Origin: Prosopocoilus inquinatus
Taxonomy: Eukaryota > Arthropoda > Insecta > Coleoptera > Lucanidae
Direction of reading: 5' to 3'
Assembly (NCBI GenBank): GCA_036172665.1
Contig: CM069873.1
Span: forward strand, 33,470,001 to 33,534,000
Length of the DNA: 64,000 bases
The position numbers and the translations under genes are program-made. Below are positions 1 to 12,366 of this stretch, piece after piece. The notes beneath the pieces are model-generated. The model ran no database searches. It was not told where the DNA came from and saw nothing but the letters and a program-made list of their open reading frames with translations. The stretch's first letter is position 1. Each line of letters opens with the position of its first letter.

Positions 1-48
1 GATACAAAGTTCTCGGACGCAGCAGAAGCTGGAAATAGTTTTGAACGA

Positions 49-70
49 AACAACACGTATTAGCGTTGTT
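49..70. other. Imperfect dyad in the conserved core (one per monomer)
   Basis: AACAAC at 49-54 is the exact reverse complement of GTTGTT at 65-70. Between them, the usual sequence ACGCATTAGC allows two further G-C pairs around an ATTA loop, leaving a 2-base bulge on one side. In the ACGTATTAGC form one of these becomes a G-T pair. The element recurs in register across the array. Some monomers break it (for example TTAGCGTAGTT near 956-962, AGCGTTTTTC near 19,431, CGCTGTT near 50,058), so it is common but not obligatory. It could be a protein site or a weak hairpin; nothing here shows which. Confidence 0.6.
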
Positions 71-119
71 CCTGTGATGTATCTAATCGATCCTTACTTA
101 TCTACTATGTTATTTGACG

Positions 120-136
120 TTTCGATGGACTCCAGT
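120..136 (+). other. Weak CENP-B-box-like 17-mer in TTCG-type monomers
   Basis: The segment from 120 to 136 matches 7 of the 9 defined positions of the mammalian CENP-B box pattern NTTCGNNNNANNCGGGN: TTCG at 121-124, A at 129, C at 132 and G at 135. The two central G of CGGG are C and A here. Many monomers, especially after about 25 kb, read TTGG or TTGA and match less. With nine defined bases, about 0.4 such 7-of-9 matches per monomer are expected by chance on both strands, so this is listed for completeness, not as a supported binding site. Confidence 0.12.
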
Positions 137-894
137 AACTCTGATGTGAGATACGAAGTTTTTGGACGCATCAGGAGCTGGAAATAGTTTTAAACGAAAC
201 AACACGTATTAGCGTTGTTCCTGTGATGTATCTAATCGATCCTTACTTAGCTACTATGTTATTTGACGTTTCGATGGACTCCAGTAACTCTAATGTGAGA
301 TACGAAATTTTCGGACGCAGCAGAAGCTGGAAATAGTTTTAAACGAAACAACACGCATTAGCGTTGTTCCTGTGATGTATCTAATCGATCCTTACTCATC
401 TTTCATGTTATTTGACGTTTGAATGGACTCCAGTAACTCTGATGTGAGATACAAAGTTCTCGGACGCAGCAGAAGCTGGAAATAGTTTTGAACGAAACAA
501 CACGTATTAGCGTTGTTCCTGTGATGTATCTAATCGATCCTTACTTATCTACTATGTTATTTGACGTTTCGATGGACTCCAGTAACTCTGATGTGAGATA
601 CGAAGTTTTTGGACGCATCAGGAGCTGGAAATAGTTTTAAATGAAACAACACGTATTAGCGTTGTTCCTGTGATGTATCTAATCGATCCTTACTTAGCTA
701 CTATGTTATTTGACGTTTCGATGGACTCCAGTAACTCTAATGTGAGATACGAAATTTTCGGACGCAGCAGAAGCTGGAAATAGTTTTAAATGAAACAACA
801 CGTATTAGCGTTGTTCCTGTGATGTATCTAATCGATCCTTACTCATCTATCATGTTATTTGACGTTTGGATGGACTCCAGTAACTCTGATGTGA

Positions 895-3800
895 GATACA
901 AAGTTTTCGGACGCAGCAGAAGCTGGAAATAGTTTTAAACGAAACAACACGTATTAGCGTAGTTCCTGTGATGAATGTAATCGATCCTTACTCATCTATC
1001 ATGTTATTTGACGTTTGGATGGGCTCCAGCAATTCTGAAGTGAGATACGAAGTTCTCGGGCCCAGGTGAAGCTGGAAATAGTTTTAAATGAAACAACACG
1101 CATTAGCGTTGTTCCTGTGATGTATCTAATCGATCCTTACTCATCTATCATGTTATTTGACGTTTCGATGGACTCCAGTAACTCTAATGTGAGATACGAA
1201 ATTTTCGGACGCAGCAGAAGCTGGAAATAGTTTTAAACGAAACAACACGTATTAGCGTTGTTCCTGTGATGTATCTAATCGACCCTTACTTATCTATCAT
1301 GTTATTTGACGTTTGGATGCACTCCAGTAACTCTGATGTGAGATAAAAAGTTCTCGGACGCAGCAGAAGCTGGAAATAGTTTTGAAAGAAACAACACGTA
1401 TTAGCGTTGTTCCTGTGATGTATCTAATCGATCCTTACTTATCTATCATGTTATTTGACGTTTGGATGGACTCCAGTAACTCTGATGTGAGATACAAAGT
1501 TTTCGGACGCAGCAGAAGCTGGAAATAGTTTTAAACGAAACAACACGTATTAGCGTAGTTCCTGTGATGAATGTAATCGATCCTTACTCATCTATCATGT
1601 TATTTGACGTTTGGATGGGCTCCAGCAACTCTGAAGTGAAATACGAAGTTCTCGGACCCAGCTGAAGCTGGAAATAGTTTTAAATGAAACAACACGCATT
1701 GGCGTTGTTCCTGTGATGTATCTAATCGATCCTTACTCATCTATCATGTTATTTGGCGTTTCGATGAACTCCAGTAACTTTGATGTGAGATACGAAGTTC
1801 TCGGACGCAGTTGAAGCTGGAAATAGTTTTAAATGAAACAGCACGTATTAGCGTTGTTCCTGTGATGTATCTAATCGATCCTTACTCATCTATCATGTTA
1901 TTTGACGTTTCGATGGACTCCAGTAACTCTAATGAGAGATACGAAATTTTCGGACGCAGCAGAAGCTGGAAATAGTTTTAAACGAAACAACACGCATTAA
2001 CGTTGTTCCTGTGATGTATCTAATCGATCCTTACTCATTTATCATGTTATTTGGCGTTTCGATGGACTCCAGTAACTTTGATGTGAGATACGAAGTTCTC
2101 GGGCGCAGCTGAAGCTAGAAATAGTTTTAAACGAAACAACACGCATTAGCGTTGTTCCTGTGATGTATCTAATCGATCCTTACTCATCTATCATGTTATT
2201 TGACGTTTGAATGGACTCCAGTAACTCTGATGTGAGATACAATGTTCTCGGACGCAGCAGAAGCTGGAAATAGTTTTGAACGAAACAACACGTATTAGCG
2301 TTGTTCCTGTGATGTATCTAATCGATCCTTACTTATCTACTATGTTATTTGACGTTTCGATGGACTCCAGTAACTCTGATGTGAGATACGAAATTTTCGG
2401 ACGCAGCAGAAGCTGGAAATAGTTTCAAATGAAACAACACGCATTAGCGTTGTTCCTGTGATGTATCTAATCGATCCTTACTCATCTATCATGTTATTTG
2501 ACGTTTGGATGCACTCCAGTAACTCTGATGTGAGATAAAAAGTTCTCGGACGCAGCAGAAGCTGGAAATAGTTTTGAACGAAACAACACGTATTAGCTTT
2601 GTTCCTGTGATATATCTAATCGATCCTTACTTATCTATCATGTTATTTGACGTTTGGATGGACTCCAGTAACTCTGATGTGAGATACGAAATTTTCGGAC
2701 GCAGCAGAAGCTGGAAATAGTTTTAAATGAAACAACACGTATTAGCGTTGTTCCTGTGATGTATCTAATCGATCCTTACTCATCTATCACGTTATTTGAC
2801 GTTTGGATGCACTCCAGTAACTCTGATGTGAGATACAAAGTTTTCGGACGCAGCAGAACCTGGAAATAGTTTTGAACGAAACAACACGTATTAGCGTTGT
2901 TCTTGTGATGTATCTAATCGATCCTTATTTAGCTACTATGTTATTTGACGTTTCGATGGACTCCAGTAACTCTGATGTGAGATACGAAATTTTCGGACGC
3001 AGCAGAAGCTGGAAATAGTTTTAAATGAAACAACACGCATTAGCGTTGTTCCTGTGATGTATCTAATCGATCCTTACTCATCTATCATGTTATTTGACGT
3101 TTGGATGCACTCCAGTAACTCTGATGTGAGATACAAAGTTTTCGGACGCAGCAGAACCTGGAAATAGTTTTAAACGAAACAACACGTATTAGCGTTGTTC
3201 CTGTGATGTATCTAATCGATCCTTACTCATCTATCATGTTATTTGACCTTTCGATGGACTCTAGTAACTCTGATGTGAGATACGAAGTTTTTGGACACAG
3301 CAGGAGCTGGAAATAGTTTTAAACGAAACAACACGCATTAGCGTTGTTCCTGTAATGTATCTAATCGATCCTTACTCATCTTTCATGTTATTTGACGTTT
3401 GGATGCACTCCAGTAACTCTGATGTGAGATAAAAAGTTCTCGGACGCAGCAGAAGCTGGAAATAGTTTTGAACGAAACAACACGTATTAGCGTTGTTCCT
3501 GTGATGTATCTAATCGATCCTTACTTATCTATCATGTTATTTGACGTTTGGATGGACTCCAGTAACTCTGATGTGAGATACAAAGTTTTCGGACGCAGCA
3601 GAAGCTGGAAATAGTTTTAAACGAAACAGCACGTATTAGCGTTGTTCCTGTGATGTATCTAATCGATCCTTACTCATCTATCATGTTATTTGACGTTTCG
3701 ATGGACTCCAGTAACTCTAATGTGAGATACGAAATTTTCGGACGCAGCAGAAGCTGGAAATAGTTTTAAACGAAACAACACGCATTAGCGTTGTTCCTGT

Positions 3801-5662
3801 GATGTATCTAATCGATCCTTACTCATTTATCATGTTATTTGGCGTTTCGATGGACTCCAGTAACTTTGATGTGAGATACGAAGTTCTCGGGCGCAGCTGA
3901 AGCTAGAAATAGTTTTAAATGAAACAACACGCATTAGCGTTGTTCCTGTGATGTATCTAATCGATCCTTACTCATCTATCATGTTATTTGGCGTTTCGAT
4001 GAACTCCAGTAACTTTGATGTGAGATACGAAGTTCTCGGACGCAGTTGAAGCTGGAAATAGTTTTAAATGAAACAGCACGTATTAGCGTTGTTCCTGTGA
4101 TGTATCTAATCGATCCTTACTCATCTATCATGTTATTTGACGTTTCGATGGACTCCAGTAACTCTAATGTGAGATACGAAATTTTCGGACGCAGCAGAAG
4201 CTGGAAATAGTTTTAAACGAAACAACACGCATTAGCGTTGTTCCTGTGATGTATCTAATCGATCCTTACTCATTTATCATGTTATTTGGCGTTTCGATGG
4301 ACTCCAGTAACTTTGATGTGAGATACGAAGTTCTCGGGCGCAGCTGAAGCTAGAAATAGTTTTAAACGAAACAACACGCATTAGCGTTGTTCCTGTGATG
4401 TATCTAATCGATCCTTACTCATCTATCATGTTATTTGACGTTTGAATGGACTCCAGTAACTCTGATGTGAGATACAATGTTCTCGGACGCAGCAGTAGCT
4501 GGAAATAGTTTTGAACGAAACAACACGTATTAGCGTTGTTCCTGTGATGTATCTAATCGATCCTTACTTATCTACTATGTTATTTGACGTTTCGATGGAC
4601 TCCAGTAACTCTGATGTGAGATACGAAATTTTCGGACGCAGCAGAAGCTGGAAATAGTTTTAAATGAAACAACACGCATTAGCGTTGTTCCTGTGATGTA
4701 TCTAATCGATCCTTACTTATCTATCATGTTATTTGACGTTTGGATGGACTCCAGTAACTCTGATGTGAGATACAAAGTTTTTGGACGCAGCAGAAGCTGG
4801 AAATAGTTTTAAACGAAACAACACGTATTAGCGTAGTTCCTGTGATGAATGTAATCGATCCTTACTCATCTATCATGTTATTTGACGTTTGGATGGGCTC
4901 CAGCAACTCTGAAGTGAGATACGAAGTTCTCGGACCCAGGTGAAGCTGGAAATAGTTTTAAATGAAACAACACGCATTAGCGTTGTTCCTGTGATGTATC
5001 TAATCGATCCTTACTCATCTATCATGTTATTTGACGTTTCGATGGACTCCAGTAACTCTAATGTGAGATACGAAATTTTCGGACGCAGCAGAAGCTGGAA
5101 ATAGTTTTAAACGAAACAACACGCATTAGCGTTGTTCCTGTGATGTATCTAATCGATCCTTACTCATCTATCATGTTATTTGGCGTTTCGATGGACTCCA
5201 GTAACTTTGATGTGAGATACGAAGTTCTCGGGCGCAGCTGAAGCTAGAAATAGTTTTAAACGAAACAACACGCATTAGCGTTGTTCCTGTGATGTATCTA
5301 ATCGATCCTTACTCATCTATCATGTTATTTGACGTTTGAATGGACTCCAGTAACTCTGATGTGAGATACAATGTTCTCGGACGCAGCAGAAGCTGGAAAT
5401 AGTTTTGAACGAAACAGCACGTATTAGCGTTGTTCCTGTGATGTATCTAATCGATCCTTACTTATCTACTATGTTATTTGACGTTTCGATGGACTCCAGT
5501 AACTCTGATGTGAGATACGAAATTTTCGGACGCAGCAGAAGCTGGAAATAGTTTTAAATGAAACAACACGCATTAGCGTTGTTCCTGTGATGTATCTAAT
5601 CGATCCTTACTCATCTATCATGTTATTTGACGTTTGGATGGACTCCAGTAACTCTGATGTGA
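895..5662 (+). repeat. Mixed satellite zone, no genes
   Basis: About 32 monomers in mixed order. TTCG, TTGG and TTGA types alternate, and a distinct subfamily (GATGAATGTAATC with GGGCTCCAGCAA and GAACTC-region changes) appears near 960-1,070, 1,560-1,665 and 4,840-4,940. A 15-monomer relation links about 1,680-2,480 to 3,915-4,715 (offset 2,235). A 447-bp step relates the TCATTTATCATG monomers at 3,821 and 4,268. No open reading frame, foreign insertion or RNA gene was seen. Confidence 0.85.
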
Positions 5663-5812
5663 GATACAAATTTTTTGGGACGCAGCAGAAGCTGGAAATA
5701 GTTTTAAACGAAACAACACGCATTAGCGTAGTTCCTGTGATGAATGTAATCGATCCTTACTCATCTATCATGTTATTTGACGTTTGGATGGGCTCCAGCA
5801 ACTCTGAAGTGA
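5663..5812 (+). repeat. 150-bp monomer variant (+1 bp)
   Basis: The start reads GATACAAATTTTTTGGGACG, one base longer than the usual GATACAAAGTTTTCGGACG. The same unit recurs at 7451-7600, 9685-9834, 12367-12516 and 14006-14155. It belongs to the GATGAATGTAATC / GGGCTCCAGCAA subfamily. The extra base shifts frame and creates short stop-free stretches that should not be read as genes. Confidence 0.93.
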
Positions 5813-6259
5813 GATACGAAGTTCTCGGAACCAGCTGAAGCTGGAAATAGTTTTAAATGGAACAACACGCATTAGCGTTGTTCCTGTGATGTATCTAATC
5901 GATCCTTACTCATCTATCATGTTATTTGGCGTTTCGATGAACTCCAGTAACTTTGATGTGAGATACGAAGTTCTCGGACGCAGTTGAAGCTGGAAATAGT
6001 TTTAAATGAAACAGCACGTATTAGCGTTGTTCCTGTGATGTATCTAATCGATCCTTACTCATCTATCATGTTATTTGACGTTTCGATGGACTCCAGTAAG
6101 TCTAATGTGAGATACGAAATTTTCGGACGCAGCAGAAGCTGGAAATAGTTTTGAACGAAACAACACGTATTAGCGTTGTTCCTGTGATGTATCTAATCGA
6201 TCCTTACTTATCTATCATGTTATCTGACGTTTGGATGGACTCCAGTAACTCTGATGTGA

Positions 6260-6407
6260 GATACAAAGTTTTCGGACGCAGCAGAAGCTGGAGATAGTTT
6301 TAAACGAAACAACACGCATTAGCGTTGTTCCTGTGTGTATCTAATCGATCCTTACTCATCTATCATGTTATTTGGCGTTTCGATGGACTCCAGTAACTCT
6401 GATGTGA
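6260..6407 (+). repeat. 148-bp monomer variant (-1 bp)
   Basis: The core reads CCTGTGTGTATC at 6330 in place of CCTGTGATGTATC, a loss of one A. The same deletion is at 7969, 8564, 10203, 12895 and 14971. The following monomer starts GATAAAATG at 6408. Confidence 0.92.
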
Positions 6408-7450
6408 GATAAAATGTTTTCGGACGCAGCAGAAGCTGGAAATAGTTTTGAACGAAACAACACGTATTAGCGTTGTTCCTGTGATGTATCTAATCGATCC
6501 TTACTCATCTATCATGTTATTTGACGTTTCGATGGACTCCAGTAACTCTAATGTGAGATACGAAATTTTCGGACGCAGCAGAAGCTGGAAATAGTTTTAA
6601 ACGAAACAACACGCATTAGCGTTGTTCCTGTGATGTATCTAATCGATCCTTACTCATTTATCATGTTATTTGGCGTTTCGATGGACTCCAGTAACTTTGA
6701 TGTGAGATACAATGTTCTCGGACGCAGCAGTAGCTGGAAATAGTTTTGAACGAAACAACACGTATTAGCGTTGTTCCTGTGATGTATCTAATCGATCCTT
6801 ACTTATCAACTATGTTATTTGACGTTTCGATGGACTCCAGTAACTCTGATGTGAGATACGAAATTTTCGGACGCAGCAGAAGCTGGAAATAGTTTTAAAT
6901 GAAACAACGCGCATTAGCGTTGTTCCTGTGATGTATCTAATCGATCCTTACTCATCTATCATGTTATTTGACGTTTGGATGCACTCCAGTAACTCTGATG
7001 TGAGATAAAAAGTTCTCGGACGCAGCAGAAGCTGGAAATAGTTTTGAACGAAACAGCACGTATTAGCGTTGTTCCTGTGATGTATCTAATCGATCCTTAC
7101 TTATCTACTATGTTATTTGACGTTTCGATGTACTCCAGTAACTCTGATGTGAGATACGAAATTTTCGGACGCAGCAGAAGCTGGAAATAGTTTAAAATGA
7201 AACAACACGCATTAGCGTTGTTCCTGTGATGTATCTAATCGATCCTTACTCATCTATCATGTTATTTGACGTTTGGATGCACTCCAGTAACTCTGATGTG
7301 AGATAAAAAGTTCTCGGACGCAGCAGAAGCTGGAAATAGTTTTGAACGAAACAACACGTATTAGCGTTGTTCCTGTGATGTATCTAATCGATCCTTACTT
7401 ATCTATCATGTTATTTGACGTTTGGATGGACTCCAGTAACTCTGATGTGA

Positions 7451-7600
7451 GATACAAATTTTTTGGGACGCAGCAGAAGCTGGAAATAGTTTTAAACGAA
7501 ACAACACGCATTAGCGTAGTTCCTGTGATGAATGTAATCGATCCTTACTCATCTATCATGTTATTTGCCGTTTGGATGGGCTCCAGCAACTCTGAAGTGA
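7451..7600 (+). repeat. 150-bp monomer variant (+1 bp)
   Basis: Second occurrence of the T-run insertion, 1,788 bp (12 monomers) after the first. It alone has TTATTTGCCG instead of TTATTTGACG near 7,561. Confidence 0.92.
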
Positions 7601-7898
7601 GATACGAAGTTCTCGGACCCAGCTGAAGCTGAAAATAGTTTTAAATGGAACAACACGCATTAGCGTTGTTCCTGTGATGTATCTAATCGATCCTTACTCA
7701 TCTATCATGTTATTTGGCGTTTCGATGAACTCCAGTAACTTTGATGTGAGATACGAAGTTCTCGGACGCAGTTGAAGCTGGAAATAGTTTTAAATGAAAC
7801 AGCACGTATTAGCGTTGTTCCTGTGATGTATCTAATCGATCCTTACTCATCTATCATGTTATCTGACGTTTGGATGGACTCCAGTAACTCTGATGTGA

Positions 7899-8046
7899 GA
7901 TACAAAGTTTTCGGACGCAGCAGAAGCTGGAGATAGTTTTAAACGAAACAACACGCATTAGCGTTGTTCCTGTGTGTATCTAATCGATCCTTACTCATCT
8001 ATCATGTTATTTGACGTTTCGATGGACTCCAGTAACTCTGATGTGA
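7899..8046 (+). repeat. 148-bp monomer variant (-1 bp)
   Basis: CCTGTGTGTATC at 7969; lies 1,639 bp after the first occurrence. Confidence 0.92.
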
Positions 8047-8493
8047 GATACAACGTTTTCGGACGCAGCAGAAGCTGGAAATAGTTTTGAACGAAACAAC
8101 ACGTATTAGCGTTGTTCCTGTGATGTATCTAATCGATCCTTACTCATCTATCATGTTATTTGACGTTTCGATGGACTCCAGTAACTCTAATGTGAGATAC
8201 GAAATTTTCGGACGCAGCAGAAGCTGGAAATAGTTTTAAACGAAACAACACGCATTAGCGTTGTTCCTGTGATGTATCTAATCGATCCTTACTCATTTAT
8301 CATGTTATTTGGCGTTTCGATGGACTCCAGTAACTTTGATGTGAGATACAATGTTCTCGGACGCAGCAGTAGCTGGAAATAGTTTTGAACGAAACAACAC
8401 GTATTAGCGTTGTTCCTGTGATGTATCTAATCGATCCTTACTTATCTACTATGTTATTTGACGTTTCGATGTACTCCAGTAACTCTGATGTGA

Positions 8494-8641
8494 GATACGA
8501 AATTTTCGGACGCAGCAGAAGCTGGAAATAGTTTTAAACGAAACAACACGCATTAGCGTTGTTCCTGTGTGTATCTAATCGATCCTTACTCATCTATCAT
8601 GTTATTTGGCGTTTCGATGGACTCCAGTAACTCTGATGTGA
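8494..8641 (+). repeat. 148-bp monomer variant (-1 bp)
   Basis: CCTGTGTGTATC at 8564; matches 6330 at the 2,234-bp higher-order offset. Confidence 0.92.
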
Positions 8642-9684
8642 GATACAATGTTTTCGGACGCAGCAGAAGCTGGAAATAGTTTTGAACGAAACAACACGTA
8701 TTAGCGTTGTTCCTGTGATGTATCTAATCGATCCTTACTCATCTATCATGTTATTTGACGTTTCGATGGACTCCAGTAACTCTAATGTGAGATACGAAAT
8801 TTTCGGACGCAGCAGAAGCTGGAAATAGTTTTAAACGAAACAACACGCATTAGCGTTGTTCCTGTGATGTATCTAATCGATCCTTACTCATTTATCATGT
8901 TATTTGGCGTTTCGATGGACTCCAGTAACTTTGATGTGAGATACAATGTTCTCGGACGCAGCAGTAGCTGGAAATAGTTTTGAACGAAACAACACGTATT
9001 AGCGTTGTTCCTGTGATGTATCTAATCGATCCTTACTTATCAACTATGTTATTTGACGTTTCGATGGACTCCAGTAACTCTGATGTGAGATACGAAATTT
9101 TCGGACGCAGCAGAAGCTGGAAATAGTTTTAAATGAAACAACGCGCATTAGCGTTGTTCCTGTGATGTATCTAATCGATCCTTACTCATCTATCATGTTA
9201 TTTGACGTTTGGATGCACTCCAGTAACTCTGATGTGAGATAAAAAGTTCTCGGACGCAGCAGAAGCTGGAAATAGTTTTGAACGAAACAGCACGTATTAG
9301 CGTTGTTCCTGTGATGTATCTAATCGATCCTTACTTATCTACTATGTTATTTGACGTTTCGATGTACTCCAGTAACTCTGATGTGAGATACGAAATTTTC
9401 GGACGCAGCAGAAGCTGGAAATAGTTTAAAATGAAACAACACGCATTAGCGTTGTTCCTGTGATGTATCTAATCGATCCTTACTCATCTATCATGTTATT
9501 TGACGTTTGGATGCACTCCAGTAACTCTGATGTGAGATAAAAAGTTCTCGGACGCAGCAGAAGCTGGAAATAGTTTTGAACGAAACAACACGTATTAGCG
9601 TTGTTCCTGTGATGTATCTAATCGATCCTTACTTATCTATCATGTTATTTGACGTTTGGATGGACTCCAGTAACTCTGATGTGA

Positions 9685-9834
9685 GATACAAATTTTTTGG
9701 GACGCAGCAGAAGCTGGAAATAGTTTTAAACGAAACAACACGCATTAGCGTAGTTCCTGTGATGAATGTAATCGATCCTTACTCATCTATCATGTTATTT
9801 GACGTTTGGATGGGCTCCAGCAACTCTGAAGTGA
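9685..9834 (+). repeat. 150-bp monomer variant (+1 bp)
   Basis: Third occurrence, 2,234 bp after the second, inside copy 2 of the 15-monomer unit. Confidence 0.92.
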
Positions 9835-10132
9835 GATACGAAGTTCTCGGACCCAGCTGAAGCTGAAAATAGTTTTAAATGGAACAACACGCATTAGCGT
9901 TGTTCCTGTGATGTATCTAATCGATCCTTACTCATCTATCATGTTATTTGGCGTTTCGATGAACTCCAGTAACTTTGATGTGAGATACGAAGTTCTCGGA
10001 CGCAGTTGAAGCTGGAAATAGTTTTAAATGAAACAGCACGTATTAGCGTTGTTCCTGTGATGTATCTAATCGATCCTTACTCATCTATCATGTTATCTGA
10101 CGTTTGGATGGACTCCAGTAACTCTGATGTGA

Positions 10133-10280
10133 GATACAAAGTTTTCGGACGCAGCAGAAGCTGGAGATAGTTTTAAACGAAACAACACGCATTAGCGTTG
10201 TTCCTGTGTGTATCTAATCGATCCTTACTCATCTATCATGTTATTTGGCGTTTCGATGGACTCCAGTAACTCTGATGTGA
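10133..10280 (+). repeat. 148-bp monomer variant (-1 bp)
   Basis: CCTGTGTGTATC at 10203; matches 7969 at the 2,234-bp offset. Confidence 0.92.
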
Positions 10281-12366
10281 GATACGACGTATTCGGACGC
10301 AGCAGAAGCTGGAAATAGTTTTAAACGAAACAACACGTATTAGCGTTGTTCCTGTGATGTATCTAATCGATCCTTACTCATCTATCACGTTATTTGACGT
10401 TTCGATGGACTCCAGTAACTCTAATGTGAGATACGAAATTTTCGGACGCAGCAGAAGCTGGAAATAGTTTTAAACGAAACAACACGCATTAGCGTTGTTC
10501 CTGTGATGTATCTAATCGATCCTTACTCATTTATCATGTTATTTGGCGTTTCGATGGACTCCAGTAACTTTGATGTGAGATACAATGTTCTCGGACGCAG
10601 CAGTAGCTGGAAATAGTTTTGAACGAAACAACACGTATTAGCGTTGTTCCTGTGATGTATCTAATCGATCCTTACTTATCTACTATGTTATTTGACGTTT
10701 CGATGGACTCCAGTAACTCTGATGTGAGATACGAAATTTTCGGACGCAGCAGAAGCTGGAAATAGTTTTAAATGAAACAACACGCATTAGCGTTGTTCCT
10801 GTGATGTATCTAATCGATCCTTACTTATCTATCATGTTATTTGACGTTTGAATGGACTCCAGTAACTCTGATGTGAGATACAATGTTCTCGGACGCAGCA
10901 GAAGCTGGAAATAGTTTTGAACGAAACAGCACGTATTAGCGTTGTTCCTGTGATGTATCTAATCGATCCTTACTTATCTACTATGTTATTTGACGTTTCG
11001 ATGGACTCCAGTAACTCTGATGTGAGATACGAAATTTTCGGACGCAGCAGAAGCTGGAAATAGTTTTAAATGAAACAACACGCATTAGCGTTGTTCCTGT
11101 GATGTATCTAATCGATCCTTACTCATCTATCATGTTATTTGACGTTTGGATGGACTCCAGTAACTCTGATGTGAGATACAATGTTCTCGGACGCAGCAGA
11201 AGCTGGAAATAGTTTTGAACGAAACAGCACGTATTAGCGTTGTTCCTGTGATGTATCTAATCGATCCTTACTTATCTACTATGTTATTTGACGTTTCGAT
11301 GGACTCCAGTAACTCTGATGTGAGATACAATGTTTTCGGACGCAGCAGAAGCTGGAAATAGTTTTGAACGAAACAACACGTATTAGCGTTGTTCCTGTGA
11401 TGTATCTAATCGATCCTTACTCATCTATCATGTTATTTGACGTTTCGATGGACTCCAGTAACTCTAATGTGAGATACGACATTTTCGGACGCAGCAGAAG
11501 CTGGAAATAGTTTTAAACGAAACAACACGCATTAGCGTTGTTCCTGTGATGTATCTAATCGATCCTTACTCATTTATCATGTTATTTGGCGTTTCGATGG
11601 ACTCCAGTAACTTTGATGTGAGATACAATGTTCTCGGACGCAGCAGTAGCTGGAAATAGTTTTGAACGAAACAACACGTATTAGCGTTGTTCCTGTGATG
11701 TATCTAATCGATCCTTACTTATCAACTATGTTATTTGACGTTTCGATGGACTCCAGTAACTCTGATGTGAGATACGAAATTTTCGGACGCAGCAGAAGCT
11801 GGAAATAGTTTTAAATGAAACAACGCGCATTAGCGTTGTTCCTGTGATGTATCTAATCGATCCTTACTCATCTATCATGTTATTTGACGTTTGGATGCAC
11901 TCCAGTAACTCTGATGTGAGATAAAAAGTTCTCGGACGCAGCAGAAGCTGGAAATAGTTTTGAACGAAACAGCACGTATTAGCGTTGTTCCTGTGATGTA
12001 TCTAATCGATCCTTACTTATCTACTATGTTATTTGACGTTTCGATGTACTCCAGTAACTCTGATGTGAGATACGAAATTTTCGGACGCAGCAGAAGCTGG
12101 AAATAGTTTAAAATGAAACAACACGCATTAGCGTTGTTCCTGTGATGTATCTAATCGATCCTTACTCATCTATCATGTTATTTGACGTTTGGATGCACTC
12201 CAGTAACTCTGATGTGAGATAAAAAGTTCTCGGACGCAGCAGAAGCTGGAAATAGTTTTGAACGAAACAACACGTATTAGCGTTGTTCCTGTGATGTATC
12301 TAATCGATCCTTACTTATCTATCATGTTATTTGACGTTTGGATGGACTCCAGTAACTCTGATGTGA

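Larger units (their letters stand above)
1..149 (+). repeat. Representative 149-bp monomer with landmarks
   Basis: This unit shows the parts shared by the array. The start GATAC (1-5) is followed by a variable stretch (6-25) ending in the GCAGCAGAAGCTGG-like segment with an AGCT at 27-30. An A/T-rich stretch (33-50) leads into the conserved core (about 49-97), which holds an imperfect dyad (49-70) and an ATCGAT palindrome (86-91). A second variable stretch (98-110) separates TTATCTACTATG types from TCATCTATCATG types. Another variable spot follows at 121-125 (TTCGA, TTGGA or TTGAA), then GACTC (128-132) and a tail in which TCTGATGTGA alternates with TCTAATGTGA or TTTGATGTGA. It has 28 C, 31 G and 8 CpG. 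All three forward frames contain stops, and the length is not a multiple of three, so it is not a coding repeat. Confidence 0.93.
1..894 (+). repeat. 3-monomer (447 bp) tandem duplication
   Basis: Monomers 1-447 recur as 448-894 in the same order with only a few substitutions. Diagnostic positions kept in both copies include the GCATCAGGAG segment (about 167-178 and 614-625), and TTAGCTACTATG near 247 and 694. Differences include AAACG versus AAATG after the A/T stretch, and CATCTTTCATG versus CATCTATCATG. Confidence 0.85.
6290..8523 (+). repeat. 15-monomer higher-order unit, copy 1 (2,234 bp)
   Basis: Copy 1 of a tandem pair with 8524-10757. Shared marks are the CCTGTGTGTATC deletion (6330 and 8564), AGCAGTAGCTGG, the TTATCAACTATG variant (6801 and 9035), GATAAAAAG starts and the 150-bp monomer (7451 and 9685). 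The length is 2,234 rather than 2,235 because it contains one +1 and two -1 monomers. Left edge near 6,290 is where similarity to 8,524 begins. Confidence 0.85.
8524..10757 (+). repeat. 15-monomer higher-order unit, copy 2 (2,234 bp)
   Basis: Second member of the tandem pair. It differs from copy 1 by scattered single bases, for example GATACGACGTATTCGG near 10,281 where copy 1 has GATACAACGTTTTCGG near 8,047. Similarity to copy 1 ends near 10,757. Confidence 0.85.

Noticed and set aside
49..70. Rho-independent terminator or tRNA/ncRNA hairpin in the core dyad
   Set aside because: The stem is six to eight base pairs with a bulge and A/T rich, without a following T run, and it recurs hundreds of times. 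No cloverleaf or polymerase III boxes were seen.
2105..2125. AGCTAGAAATAG next to GTTTT, resembling part of the synthetic Cas9 guide-RNA scaffold
   Set aside because: A 12-base coincidence in a subset of monomers. The AGCTGGAAATAG form is far commoner, and the remaining scaffold is absent.
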